64,000 nucleotides of DNA from Campanula takesimana (GCA_026119855.1 JAOWBW010000361.1:1092454-1156453); one strand, 5' to 3'. Shown: positions 22,273 through 33,941, counted from the first letter of the stretch. The notes: generated by a model from the letters alone, not told the origin. Program-made: numbers and translations.

Positions 22273-23542
22273 TATGTAACATATGAATGAGTGAGAAATA
22301 ATAGATGCATTTAGGCAAACATAGTGGTTGGACGACAACGATTTAAAACAACTTATACAGGCTTTTAAAACTTGTAGATGGAATGGTTACATTACATAAC
22401 AAGCAACTTATTCATCATTTCCTTTAAAGCTATTAGTTGAGGAAGTCACTTTGAGGAGGCAATATTTTGGACCCCGATATGCTATTGCTCATTAGTCTAA
22501 AAAGATTTTTTTCATTTAATTATTTAATTTTAAAAATATCAATACTTGCTTTACTACCCATATTTTGTTTATACGCTGTTAAACTCAAACTGTAGAAATA
22601 GAAATAACTTTTTAATAAAATGAGAAACGATAAATGAGAAAATCATTTTGGGATGAAGAGAGTATAACCATCAATCCCTTACTCACAACACATCACATCA
22701 CTTTTTTCAATCATTTGCTTAATTCTTGTGTCAAGACTCATTTTTGTAAATTAGATGGAAACAGGGGGAGTCAGTGTTATGATTATGAAAAGTGAGGTAG
22801 GAGATAAAAAATGAGTTAAAAAATAATGAGTGAAAAGTTGTTGTGAGTTTGAATATTGGTTCCCTTGAATAGAACATTACCATTTTAGAGTTGTTGTATT
22901 TCGAGTGAGACACTCAAAATGACAATTTGTCATAATTCGAGTGTGACAAGGGAGTATAATGTAACCGGATTGATGAGTCTATTTACTTCTGGATTTCTGT
23001 ACTAATATGATAGTTTTATTTTAATTTTATTAATTTAATTAAATTTCAAATATTAGTAGATCTTAATTAAATTCCAGACCTTATTGATGTACAGTGAAAA
23101 AAATATTATTAATTATATTTTAATTATTTTAAAATATTTTTTATAATAAATTAATTTTTGAAATTAAAATGAGACTTTTTTTTTTTTTAACTAAGTGATG
23201 TACTAAGGTTTTTCGTTTGAATTATTTAATAAATCAGTCTTATAAAAAATATATTTTACACTAAAATATAAAAAAATAATTTTTTCATATAAAATATAAA
23301 AATTACATTATTTTTTTTCACAAAATTTTCACTTATTCTATTCTGATTAATCTCTTAATGCCCACATCAACCACGTTCTTGAAGAGGGACACGAAGGAAT
23401 GGATAAGGAAAGAGTGTGGGGGCCCATACCATACACACAGACTGAGACGGGTATAGTTAGTTGGAAGATAAGCTACCTTCCAGCTCCTTCCAACTCATTA
23501 CTTTTCTGCACCCAAACACCCACAACCTTCTCCAATTTTCTA
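22273..23542. other. AT-rich DNA with decayed MITE remnants
   Basis: No gene was recognised. The stretch at about 22480-22662 (ending ATCATTTTGGGATGAAGAGAG-TA) looks like a much-decayed copy of the 22012-22191 family. A second decayed copy may occupy about 22727-22955. 22980-23340 is very AT-rich with no structure I could name. Confidence 0.5.
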
Positions 23543-23776
23543 GGATTTCGAACCACTCCACCGGGGAGTTAGCTCCACCCAATAGTGCTGATTGGAGCCA
23601 CCTCATTTTAGCTACACCCAATGATGCCGATCAAAGCCACATGTATCCGAATTAGGTGGGACCCACAAAAATTGAAATCATCTTAGCCGCACACCCAATC
23701 GGCACGCCTATGTGGGCTTGATCGGCACCATTGGGTGGAGGGGTGAAGCTAACTTGGGTGGAGCGGTTCCGGATCC
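23543..23776. mobile_element. 234-bp MITE with ~9-bp target duplication
   Basis: The ends GGATTTCGAACCACTCCACC and, inverted, GGATCCGGAACCGCTCCACC are flanked by AATTTTCTA (23534-23542) and ATTTTTCTA (23777-23785). Near-matching 9-bp flanks suggest a Mutator-like or hAT-like MITE. No coding frame. Confidence 0.75.
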
Positions 23777-23819
23777 ATTTTTCTAACTCCCTTACCAAAT
23801 TAATGCAAATTATTCACTA

Positions 23820-24090
23820 GTCTCTCCGTCCCAGATTATATATCCACCCTCCTATTTACAAGAAATTTAAGAAATGGTAGAAGTGATATAAGTGTTGTGA
23901 GTATAAAAGTAAAGTAAAAAAGAGAATGAGTGTGAGAGAATACTAAGTTGATTGATGTTGTAAGTATAAAAGTAAAGTATAAGAGAAAATGAGTGGGAGG
24001 AATAATACGAATTCTTTGTCATTTTTCGAAGTGGACATATACTCTGGGATAGACTAAAAAGAAAAGGTGAACATATACGGAGGGAGGGAG
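23820..24090. mobile_element. Stowaway-type MITE
   Basis: Left end TCTCTCCGTCCCAGATTATA and right end ACATATACGGAGGGAGGGAG with TA following. The purine-rich interior (GTGAGTATAAAAGTAAAGTA) is shared with the partial element at 54178-54379. Confidence 0.75.
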
Positions 24091-24242
24091 TATTAAATTA
24101 CCCTTCATTCAATTAAAAAAAAAAATCCCCTAATAACTAGGAAAATTATAGTAATCTCCTCCAAGTTCCTATCAACAATCCTAACTTTATCTATTACCAT
24201 CCCTATCATTAAATCTAATTCTGCTTTTGGTTATATGAAAAA

Positions 24243-25560
24243 CTAGTATTCTTACCCGTGCCACTGGCACGGTGATAGTATGAAAAGGAAGAAAGAATCC
24301 CATTTAATTTTGTTCTCTCACATAAAACCCTTTAACATCAACTCAATTTCTTCTTTTTCATAACCCAAAATCACATTAACTTTTAAGTCGAGTAGTGGGG
24401 GAGAAAAGATACACGGTAAGTTAACAAAGGTGAAGAGGTTACTTGAGGGAATTAACTGCCTGGCGCTTTTCATGGGAGTGAGTTATTAGGATCAACTTAG
24501 GCCGTCCGATCAAATTTTGAGAAGCAATCTCAGTCCTATTAAAGTGCACAGCGTAATGTGCGAAGTTTTGCAACACCACCACCACAAACAAGCATACGGA
24601 AATCTATATATATATATATATTAAAGTTGGCCAAAAGAGTTATGGTATTGACATGTGGACAAACAATGGAGAAAGCTTGCATTTGGAGAAGCCACATCAA
24701 CAACATACTAATAATAAGTGACTTTTCATTTTCTTTTCATTAGCTAATACTATTAGCTAATAATAATAGTTACTAAAAAGGGTAACTATAATAGTTAACT
24801 ATTATAGTAACTATTACTATTATTAGTAATAGTTAACTATAATAGTTAACCATTATAGTTAACTATTACTCTTATTAGTAATAGTTACTATTATAGTTAA
24901 CTATATTAGTTAACTATTACTATTAATAGTATTAGTTAACAATATTAGTTACCATACAAGTTAAATATTACTATTAATAGTATTAATTAACTATAATAGT
25001 TACTATTATAGTTAACTATATTAGTTAAATATTACTACTAATAGTATTAGTTACTACTATATTATTAGTTAACTATAATAGTTACTATATAGCTAATTAT
25101 TATTATTAATAGTATTAGTTATCCATAATAGTTACTTTATAAGTTATTTTTTTACTATTAATAGTATTGGTTAACTATAATAGGCTACATACATTAACTA
25201 TTTTTATTATTAGTATTAGTTGATTATAATAGTTATTATATAAGTTAGATTATTAATTTTTAATATTAATTAATCATAATAGTTACTATATCAATTAACT
25301 ATTACTATTAATAATATTATTTTATTATAATAATTATATTAATAATTATTATTATATAGACTAATCATTGCTATTAATATATATATTAACTATTACTATC
25401 ATTGGTATTAATTAATTATAATAGTTATTATAATAATAGTAATCATATAGATTAATTTTTATTATTAATAGTATTAGTTAAAATGATGATTACTATATCA
25501 GTTAACTATAGTTAAAAGACATAGTATTGGTTTCCGTGCAGAGCACGGGTTACCCGCTAG
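24243..25560. mobile_element. Helitron-like element with two inverted 3'-type ends
   Basis: The right end has a hairpin CCGTGC-AGA-GCACGG (25534-25548), then eight bases, then CTAG followed by T. That is the layout of plant Helitron 3' termini. The left end, read on the minus strand, has hairpin CCGTGCC-AGT-GGCACGG (24272-24256), then nine bases, then CTAG and T. Both ends therefore look like Helitron 3' ends in opposite orientation. No RepHel coding sequence is present. Most of the interior is a TA-rich palindromic array. Confidence 0.6.
24744..25515. repeat. TA-rich array of interlocking palindromes
   Basis: Phrases AGTTAACTAT, ATAATAGTTACTATTAT and ACTATTAATAGTATTAG recur in both orientations, roughly every 65-75 bp. 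They are best preserved at the left and decay to the right. Nearly every unit is self-complementary, so the strand could fold into serial hairpins. It almost fills the Helitron-like element. Confidence 0.8.
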
Positions 25561-25795
25561 TAAATACACAACAATCAATAAAGATCTTTAAATGTTAGTT
25601 GTACGAAAGAAAAAGGCAAATCTACTTAATATCGCTAGAAATACAAAGGCCCTGGTTATATTCTACAAAGAATTCCATGACAGTATGTGAACTCGAACAC
25701 AAAATGAAAATGATAAAATGGCATCCCAAAAATGGCACTGAATCTAAAAACATGTTTCAATTGTTTGCACGTACATGGCATAATTATGAGATATA

Positions 25796-26046
25796 CTCCT
25801 CTGTCCCGGAAAAGATAGTCCATCTTTTTTTGTCGTTTCTACGAAGGAACTTTGAGCAATAATTAAGGCTACTTTTAATTATCCTAATGAAAATTTAAAA
25901 ATTGTTATTGATACACTAATATAAATACTATCAATACCAATTTTTAGATTCTCATTAAGAAAATTAATATTAACTCTAATATTGCTCAAAGTTTATTCGT
26001 GATAACGATGAAAAAAAGAGGAACTATCTTTATGGGACAGAGGGAG
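25796..26046. mobile_element. Stowaway-type MITE
   Basis: Left end CTCCTCTGTCCCGGAAAAGA and right end ATCTTTATGGGACAGAGGGAG with TA flanks. The subterminal phrase GAAGGAACTTTGAGCAAT also appears in the element at 52515-52764, so the two are one subfamily. Confidence 0.82.
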
Positions 26047-26117
26047 TATTATACTTAGTCCCACAAAAATCAAACTAAATTGTTACAACTTTACATACAG
26101 AGAAATCAAGCATTCAT

Positions 26118-26118
26118 A

Positions 26119-26181
<63 letters not shown>

Positions 26182-26194
26182 CATAATAATAATA
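26118..26194. repeat. TAA trinucleotide microsatellite
   Basis: About 25 consecutive TAA units with one CAT interruption near the right end. Confidence 0.93.
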
Positions 26195-27027
26195 GTGCAA
26201 CAATTTTGATTCCATACATTTTTTCTATATAAACAAAATCAAATGGGGTTTTGAATTATTCATAAAATTCTCCAAAACACAAATCAATACTATAGCTCAA
26301 TTTGAGTATGTTGAATCCATTTATTACTCACTACTTACTCTCCACACATTCTAGTCTAGGTTTGAAAAAACTAACAAACATCAGTCATCCCTTGTCAACA
26401 TTTACTTGGTCAAGTGCTTGTAGACATGTTAACCATGCCCTACAATAATTTTCGTACTTGGTACCTGGGCCATTGACAATGTTGAAGCTGGATGGCTACA
26501 TCTAAACTCTAATAATCTAAAACTAATTAAAACCTGAAATAGTTAACAAAAGAATATGAATAAATAAATTACAATCTAAGGAACTGTGAGAGAAAACAAA
26601 AGAATATAATCTTCCGACACTTTTGAGATGCAATACACCAGCCACGCGTGGCTGGATTTTACAACGAACAGAATTGGAAATTGCAATAGACAATGCTATA
26701 GACATACAGCGCTTGAGTCTTTGCTTTGAATCTTAGTTCTCTCTCAGATGTTCTTTCAATGATCTTCCTAACGAATTGGAAAACTATCAAATTGGGAGAT
26801 AAACAATGCATAAAAATCAAACTTTAACAAACGATACTCCAAATTCAAGAAGCAAAAATGTAATGTAACGCCAATAAGAGGGAATTGGGAAATTCATTAC
26901 CTTATCGTTTATCAAATTATGTGGAACATAAGCTGTAAAAATCAAAATTGAAACGCTCTCCAAATTAAAAAATCAAAAATCAAAATTGAAACGTGGCGTA
27001 GAACCAAAGAACAATTCAATCTGAATC
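26195..27027. other. Intergenic DNA with an 18-bp perfect palindrome
   Basis: No gene was recognised. The perfect palindrome CCAGCCACGCGTGGCTGG lies at 26638-26655. Sequence on either side of the foldback insertion (to about 28450) seems once continuous and may be a transcribed non-coding locus on the minus strand, but I cannot show this. Confidence 0.4.
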
Positions 27028-27036
27028 ACGTAAAAA

Positions 27037-28117
27037 GGCCAAAATACATTTACCCCCCCAAAGTATCCACTGAATCCCACTTTGCCCCCCAGCGCCAAAT
27101 TTGTCCCACTTTGCCCCCCAAAGCTTCAATTTGTCCCACTTTCCCCCCCAGCTCCAGAATTTGCACCCCAGCACTAACGAATGTTAGAAAATTTAACAAA
27201 ATAGGTAACGATTGGACTATTTTGTAATGCTTATTAGTTTTTAAGGGTCAAAATGCAAAGTTTCAAATATTAAGTACTAAAAATTTATTTATTTTTCCAA
27301 ATATTTAACATTATCTTAAATCTTAAATAATTAATAAGTCTTGAAACTAATACTAATTTTATGCTAATTTTTTTTTAAAAAAAAATATGAAATTATTTTT
27401 TCTAAATAAATGAAATTTATTTTTTTAATAAAACTAAAAATTAAGTCTGTTTTTTTTATTTTTTAAATAAAAATATTTAAAAGAATATTGTACTTTTTTC
27501 AACAAACAAAAAAATACAATATTTTTCTAAAATAAAAAAAAGGCTATAATGTTTTATTTTTTTTTTAAATAAAATTCTTACAAAAATTACAATTTAAAAG
27601 TTTTATTTTATATTTTTTAAAAATATAAATAAAACTTTACAATGTTTTTTTAGAAATTTTTTTTTTTTTTTTTTAATATTTTTATTTAAAAAATAAAAAA
27701 AACATACTTAATTTTTAGTTTTATTAAAAAAATAAATTTCATTTATTTAGAAAAAATAATTTCATATTTAAAAAAAAAAAAAAAAATTAGCATAAAATTA
27801 GTATTAGTTTCAAGACTAATTAATTATTTATGATTTAAGATAATGTTAAATATTTGGAAAAATAAATAAATTTTTAGTACTTAATATTTGAAACTTTGCA
27901 TTTTGACCCTTAAAAACTAATAAGCATTACAAAATAGTCCAATCGTTACCTATTCTGTTAAATTTTCTAACATTCGTTAGTGCTGGGGTGCAAAGTCTGG
28001 AGCTGGGGGGGAAAGTGGGACAAATTGAAGCTTTGGGGGGCAAAGTGGGACAAATTTGGCGCTGGGGGGCAAAGTGGGATTCGGTGGATACTTTGGGGGG
28101 GTAAATGTATTTTGGCC
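27037..28117. mobile_element. 1,081-bp foldback element with 9-bp target duplication
   Basis: Nearly the whole element is one inverted repeat. The left arm from GGCCAAAATACATTTACCCC is mirrored at the right by GTAAATGTATTTTGGCC, and the arms stay alignable to about 27475 and 27690, leaving only a ~215-bp AT-rich centre. The flanks are ACGTAAAAA at 27028-27036 and 28118-28126. A 9-bp duplication with very long inverted arms fits a Mutator-like foldback element. The outer arms carry repeated CCCACTTTGCCCCCCA phrases. No coding capacity. Confidence 0.9.
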
Positions 28118-28126
28118 ACGTAAAAA

Positions 28127-28809
28127 TGTATAATCAAAACAGATGAAAACATGCCTGCAAAACATTACAATCGATCAACGAAAATTCTAGATGGATTTAC
28201 TCGAGAAACAGTCCGCTGTTGTTCACACTCGATGCTCAAGGCCGTAACCCAATGGTAAAATTAATTTCAGGAGTCGAAGAAGAATGGCCGCTGGTGGTTT
28301 TGATTCTTTTTGTGTTACAGTCAATTGGGATGAAGAAACCTACCTTTGCAGAAGTCGTGAAATTGTTTAGTAGACGGTTTTAGGGTTGTATGTGACGGTA
28401 GTGGGGAGTTAAAAAGAGAGGTTGTTTTTAAGAGTTGATTTCAGCCGTAAGATATGGTAGTTAAGAACAAATCTGGACCTCTGTTTAAAAAACGGTTATT
28501 CCTGCTTCCTATTGTATTATAGATAAAATCTAATTCTGATTTTGAACCCTCTAAATTTTATACCCACCCTTCTAATCCCACTGTCCAAATTTAATATGCC
28601 ACTTTAAGTATTATTCTGATATAATAATTCTTAAGGAATTTGATGGAAATATTCTTATCATAAATTTATCACACTATTAGCAATATGTGAACAATTTAAA
28701 AACATTTTTATAAAAAAATGATAAATTAAATGTGACATTTATTACTCATCATCAAATATTACATTTATTATTCAACAAAGTAATGCATTAAACATGAAGT
28801 TGGTTATGA
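28127..28809. other. Intergenic DNA, possible minus-strand leader exon
   Basis: No protein-coding frame was recognised. On the minus strand near 28340 a phrase CTTCTGCAAAG|GTAGGTTTC could be a 5' UTR exon ending in a splice donor. This is weak and unsupported by any downstream exon I can identify. Confidence 0.3.
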
Positions 28810-28941
28810 GGAAACTAGTTCCTTCAATAAGTTATAAAAAATCATGTTTTTTAACATTCTTAAACCCTAAAAGGCCTAAACCCTAAACTTTAACCCCTAT
28901 AAAAACAGGACTTTTTATAACTTATGGAGAAACTAGTTTCC
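28810..28941. mobile_element. Small inverted-repeat MITE
   Basis: Left arm GGAAACTAGTTCCTTCAATA and right arm TTATGGAGAAACTAGTTTCC are inverted copies; both arms continue with AGTTATAAAAA. The length is about 132 bp with an ACCCTAAA-rich core. No clear target duplication. Confidence 0.65.
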
Positions 28942-29108
28942 CACAAAATTTTCTCTTCAACATGCTAGATCGTTATGCAATGGTATGGCTTTTGGAGTCT
29001 ACGACTTGTACCAATCGGGCTCGCTACCGTTTTTCCCTTCATCTTGCGTATATTTTATTAGCCTATTTCTAACCTTACGGGTTTCCTTCGTCTTACTGAA
29101 TAGTACTA

Positions 29109-29348
29109 CTTCCGTTCCAGTTTAAGGTTCTTAGTTTGTCCCAGTTTAAGATTCTTAGTTTTTATTTGAATGAACTTTGAGCAAGCGATGAAAATTTTAA
29201 AACTTATTATTGGTACACCATTATAAATACTATCAATAACAACTTTTAGATCTTCATTACGATAATTGAATTAACCAATAATTATTGCTCAAAGTTCCTT
29301 CAGAGAATCATTAAAAAAACTAAGAACCTTAAACTGGGACGGATAGAG
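29109..29348. mobile_element. Stowaway-type MITE
   Basis: Left end CTTCCGTTCCAGTTTAAGGT and right end ACCTTAAACTGGGACGGATAG with TA nearby on each side. It is about 240 bp long with arms of ~30 bp. Confidence 0.8.
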
Positions 29349-29423
29349 TATAATCTTATACATCAATAATTATATTACTCTTTCCGCCTTGAAATGATTA
29401 TCCAATTTTAATTTTGGTTACTA

Positions 29424-29662
29424 CTCCCTCCGTCCTAGACAAAGGTTCTTATTTTCCTTTTTGGTTTGTCCCAAACTAAGGTTTTTAGTTGTTTTATTAC
29501 CTAAAATTGACCATGGGACCCACTTATCATTCTCACAACAAAAACTCCCTACCCTCTTTATTTTTCCTACTTTCTCTTACTTATTTTTTCATACTCACAA
29601 CATTTACTTTTTCTTAATCTCCGTGTAAAGTCAAATTAAGAAATTTAATGGGACGGAGGGAG
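29424..29662. mobile_element. Stowaway-type MITE
   Basis: Left end CTCCCTCCGTCCTAGACAAA, right end ATTTAATGGGACGGAGGGAG, with TA flanks. The interior resembles 7307-7568 (CTCACAACA, CTTTATTTTTCCTAC phrases). Confidence 0.78.
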
Positions 29663-29697
29663 TAGCAAATTTGGAATTAACGTGGGGGAGAATGGAG

Positions 29698-29948
29698 CAG
29701 GGGCGCGGACCTACCCTATGGCTATTGGGGGCAATGGCCACCTTTGTTTAAAAAAAATTTAAAAATTTACTAGTGTAATTTTTTTGAAAATTTGGAATAT
29801 TAGTGCAATATTTTAGACTTTGCCCACCTTTGTTTAAAAAAATAAATGCATTAATATTTATTTTTGCCTCCTTTAAATGTGTTATGACATTTTGTCTCCC
29901 CTTGTGAAAATTTCCTGAGTCCGCCAAAATTTCCTGAGTCCGCCACTG
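29698..29948. mobile_element. 251-bp hAT-type MITE with 8-bp target duplication
   Basis: The ends CAGGGGCGCGGACC and, inverted, CAGTGGCGGACTCAGG are flanked by GAATGGAG at 29690-29697 and 29949-29956. The AATTTCCTGAGTCCGCC phrase occurs twice in tandem at the right end. No coding frame. Confidence 0.87.
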
Positions 29949-29956
29949 GAATGGAG

Positions 29957-30682
29957 TACTACAAGTTGTAGTACTCCATCTCTTTCATTTTTCTTTTTGG
30001 GCCTGGTCCATATAAGCTATGCATATGTGAAAACAAACCATACAAAACTAACATACTGTCTCTGTTCTACACTTTTACTAACTTCAAACTAGTTAATCAA
30101 ATTCCAACTAACCAAACACAAACAAACAATTTAAAGTTTAGTGTTACAAACCAAACAAAATAAATAAATCCGAACACTTACAAATTTAGTGTTACAAACC
30201 AAACAACATAAATAAATCAATTCATAACAAATATTCAAAACCAATGATAACACAGCTCCTGCCTCGCCTTCTCTGTGCTTCTTCTTTGGTTGCCAAAGTG
30301 ATCTTTTTAAGAGTAACACCTCCAGCTCCCTTCTTTCCTAGAATAACAGTAGCTCCACCACCTAGGAACAACCCAGTTGGAGCAAGTGAATCAGGCTCAT
30401 GTTTTAATTCATGATGGCAGTTGGAGCAAGTGAACCAGGAATCGAGCAAGGAAAATTGGGGCTATGAGATATATACAAAACACTACAAATTCAGTTGAAA
30501 AGAGGGACAATAAATTAACTATAATCAATATTAAATTTCCTTACCCAATCAATCTTGAACATCAAGATCATCACCACAAGTTGCCATGTTGTCCACCATA
30601 CCCACACTTAAAGAGAGACGTATATCAAAAAAGGTAATGAGATATACAAGTGAAATTTACAAGTTTATAAACTAAAAAGCTA
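29957..30682. other. 3' side of the hAT locus, unassigned
   Basis: This contains a direct repeat (TTTAGTGTTACAAACCAAAC at about 30136 and 30184) and a minus-strand frame of 75 codons (30449-30222) with a CxxC pair (FTCSNCHHELKHEPD). I do not recognise that frame. The left end of the hAT element was expected here but no matching terminus was found. Confidence 0.35.
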
Positions 30683-30724
30683 CTCCCCCCGTCCCAAAAT
30701 ACATGTATTTTGGGACGGAGGGAG
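30683..30724. mobile_element. 42-bp minimal Stowaway MITE
   Basis: Two 21-bp arms abut directly, the left starting CTCCCCCCGTCCC and the right being its inverted copy with a single mismatch, flanked by TA on both sides. There is essentially no core. It lies in the 3' part of the hAT gene, just past the end of the recognisable coding sequence. Confidence 0.88.
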
Positions 30725-30835
30725 TAGCATTTTATAATATTTACATTTCTTTTCATTCCGTAGCCAATTTTGAGTGCACATCAATGCTTCCAATGTGTTG
30801 GGAGCCAATCTACTACGATGGGGACTAATCAATCT

Positions 30836-32869
30836 TCAACTTGTGCTAAAGGCCGCCTCGGATGCAACACTTGTAACCGGTATAGCAAGCACGTCCCTAG
30901 CTATCTTTTGTAGAGTTGGAAATTTAACTCCATTAGTCTTCCACCATGCCAATACATCAAAATTTCCCTCTATTGGCAACACCAATTCTTCCAAGTAGTG
31001 ATCTAATTCCGATTTTACATCCCTTTGACTTGATGTACTATAGACAAACTTCTTAAAATCCGAAACCCTATCACTTGCATTCCAACCACCACCCGAAGAA
31101 CAAGAAGAGGGTGTTTCACTCACAACCGTTTTATTCACATTTTGTTCACTTTTGTACTCATTCAACAAATCGTAACAAGAATTTCGAATTTTTGCAATCT
31201 CATAAAAAGCTAACTCTTCTCCGTGAATTTTAGGCAAAAAATACTCAATAAGCTTCATCTTAAATCTTGGGTCCAAAACACATGCCATTCCCAAAATTTC
31301 ATGACATTCACTCCAATACTTATCATACTTCTCAAGCATTTGTTGTGCCATATCAGAAATAAAAAGTTCGGAATCAAGAACCCAATCATTCAATGCCAAT
31401 TTGATTTCACAAACATGTAGAAAAAACTCATTAGAAGTAGGATAAGAAGTTCCCGAAAAAATCATTGTCACATCATAAAACTTTTTCAATTTCTCAATAA
31501 TCCTTTTAACTCTTCTCCAATCTTCCTCACTAGGTAAACAAGTATAAGACTTTTCTTTTAGTTTCAATCGTGGAAATACAAATCTATACTTAAAGGCCGT
31601 CTCAAGCATGATATAAGTCGAAATCCACCTAGTGGGGCAATCAAGAACTAAAGAAGTAATGTCTTTAAGTGATAATTGGCGGGCCGCATCCTCAAACTTT
31701 TGAATTCTACTACGGGAACCCGTCGAATAGACAACACTATTTCTCACATTTTCAACTTCCTTCTTAATAACCTCCAACCCATCCTTCACAATCAAATTTA
31801 AAATATGTGCACAACATCGCATGTGAACAACTTTCCCCCTCAACATAAGTGTGCTAGGATCTAGTCTATCAACCATCTTATCCAACATAGCATCATTTGA
31901 AGATGCATTATCAACCGTGATAGTTGACAACTTTGTATCAAGATTTAATTCCATTAACGCTTCAACAAGAAATTCCGTGAGGACATCACTACTATGTGGA
32001 GGGGGAACATAAATAAACCTAAAATAAAGAGAAAAATATAAACATGAAATTTTAACAAAAAAACAACTAGTAAGTAGAGAAAACTAAAACTTGTGCTTGT
32101 AAATTAAAACATACCTCACTATTCGATTTTGCAAAACCCAAGAGGAATCAATATAATGTGCGGTAACTGCCATGAATCCTTTCTTGGTCGGTTTTGCGGT
32201 CCACATATCCGTAGTGATGGCAACTCTCGAGTTCAAGATCTCCAATCCCTCAAGCAATTTCTCTTTCATATAATGATACATCTTCATAATGTCACCCTTG
32301 ATAGTATTTCTCGATATCGGGTCAAATAAGGGTTGGAGGTTGTTTACGAATTTACGAAATCCATGATGATCTACGATACTTAATGGATATTCATGTAACA
32401 CAATCATTTCCGCAAGATGGCCTCTTGACCGGACTTGATCAAAAGCAAATGCACGGTACTCCACCTTACCATCCTTTGTCTTCTCACCAGCTTGAATCAA
32501 CATTTTCCCAACATCTTTATTTCTAGTCTTTCTACACCTAGCTAAGTGATTTTTCAAATGAGAAGTACCAGCGCTGCTAGCCCCATTCAAGGCCTTCTTA
32601 CAATACAAACAAATAGCTTGAACACCCCCGTCCTTCTTAACTATTCTAGTCATCTCTTTCCACACAGCAGAAGTTAAACTCTTCTTAAGGCTAGTACCTT
32701 CCAAAGAAGACTCAGTCTCATTCAAAGAGGGGCTTGAACCCACCGGTGTTTTACTCGCAGCAACGCTTTGAGAATCTCGCATGGGTTCATCCCCCTTCTC
32801 ATATACATGCACATCATCATCATCATCATCATTACTAGCCTCGATCTCATGAGCCTTTCTTTTAGACAT
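30836..32869 (-). CDS. hAT transposase (BED zinc finger, RICESLEEPER-type), premature stop
   Basis: Two exons, 32869-32115 and 32018-30836, join AG|GTATGT to TTTTAG|GTTT in phase and give 645 residues. The N-terminus is acidic and low-complexity. A BED-type zinc finger follows at about 67-110 (ICLYCKKAL ... HLKNHLARC). The catalytic domain has TTDMWTAKPTKKGFMAVTAH and ITVDNASSNDAML. The C-terminal hAT dimerisation region runs SELDHYLEELVLP, FDVLAWWK, FPTLQKIARDVLAIP, SVASEAAFSTS. It stops at TGA where homologues carry glycine (AFSTSG/GG); the frame then continues with conserved LAPNTLEALMCTQNWL. One substitution therefore trims the end of the dimerisation domain. Promoter and leader features lie upstream, and a hAT-like right terminus ends near 34236. 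Confidence 0.88.
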
Positions 32870-33915
32870 CTAATAAATTAAAAAGAAAAGTCAATTAAGT
32901 ACAAGAAATATCAACAACTAAACAAGCTACATTCTTGACCCTTAGTCTTCATTCTTTAAGGACTCAAAGTTCAAATCGTTAGTCTTGAAAATCACCATAG
33001 TGGTTGGTGAAAAAGAAAACTAAATAAACCAAATAGGTTGCCATTCAAGAGATTTAATAATTTTAGATCAAACATGTCACTGTAATATTACAAGTTTCTT
33101 AACAAGAAATTAATATAATTATTAAATTTTGTTAAATAGAATTAAGATTACAAAGATAATGTGTTATGTGATTTATAACATTGGAAAAATGATTATAATC
33201 TACAAAACAGTTTCAACTTCTAGCTCTAACACTTGAACAAACAAGGTTTGACTTTAAATATTACTAAAATGATTATTGTCATTTTGAAATTTGACTGAAA
33301 TATTTCCTACATTCCCACAAATGTGAATATATAGATTTCTTCTGTGTAAGTGAAGAGATTTCAGTAATACTTCATACATATTACAAATTCTTTGTCTTTA
33401 AATACCCACTTCTTATGTTGTTATTTACATATCACAAATAAGCAGACATTGCGTCCTCAATCACATTCAGTTCCATCCCTATTTACAATAGACATTTGAA
33501 TTTCAAGTATGGCTGCATTTCAGCAACACTAGAAACAACCAGTTAAACATAAAAGTATCATTAAACACAAAAGGGGAGGAAGAAGAAACCTGTCAGTGAA
33601 TTCGGGTTGAATCTTCGACGGAATGATTCGAAAACAATGGCGGCGACCAATCCAAAAGCTGGAAACAGAGCCAAAATCAACAAATAACCAAAAACAAAAA
33701 CCCTAAAGTATCCCAAAGAACCAACAGCTAGAAAATGAGAATCGAAACAGAAGAGATCATCACCTGGAGGTCCTGGACGGCGGGGTAACCGGTGGCTGGA
33801 TCGTCGCTTCGCCGGTTCGCTCTGTTTAATCGTCGGCGTCGGCGGCGTCGCCCTATCTCTCTCTCTTAACGGCAGTCAGCAGGTTTGAAAATTGAAATCG
33901 AAAGAAAACCCTAGG
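32870..33915 (-). other. 5' leader region of the hAT gene
   Basis: On the minus strand, exon-like leader segments end in plausible donors at 33764 (CTCCAG|GTGATG) and 33590 (CTGACAG|GTTTCT), followed by AT-rich intron-like sequence up to the start codon at 32869. The GC-rich stretch 33770-33860 and CT repeats fit a 5' UTR. Exon limits are tentative. Confidence 0.45.
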
Positions 33916-33941
33916 TATCTCGCCTCACACTTGACACAGAG

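Noticed and set aside
24744..25515. CRISPR array or bacterial-type repeat-spacer system
   Set aside because: Units are contiguous, degenerate and palindromic without unique spacers, and the context is a plant nuclear genome.
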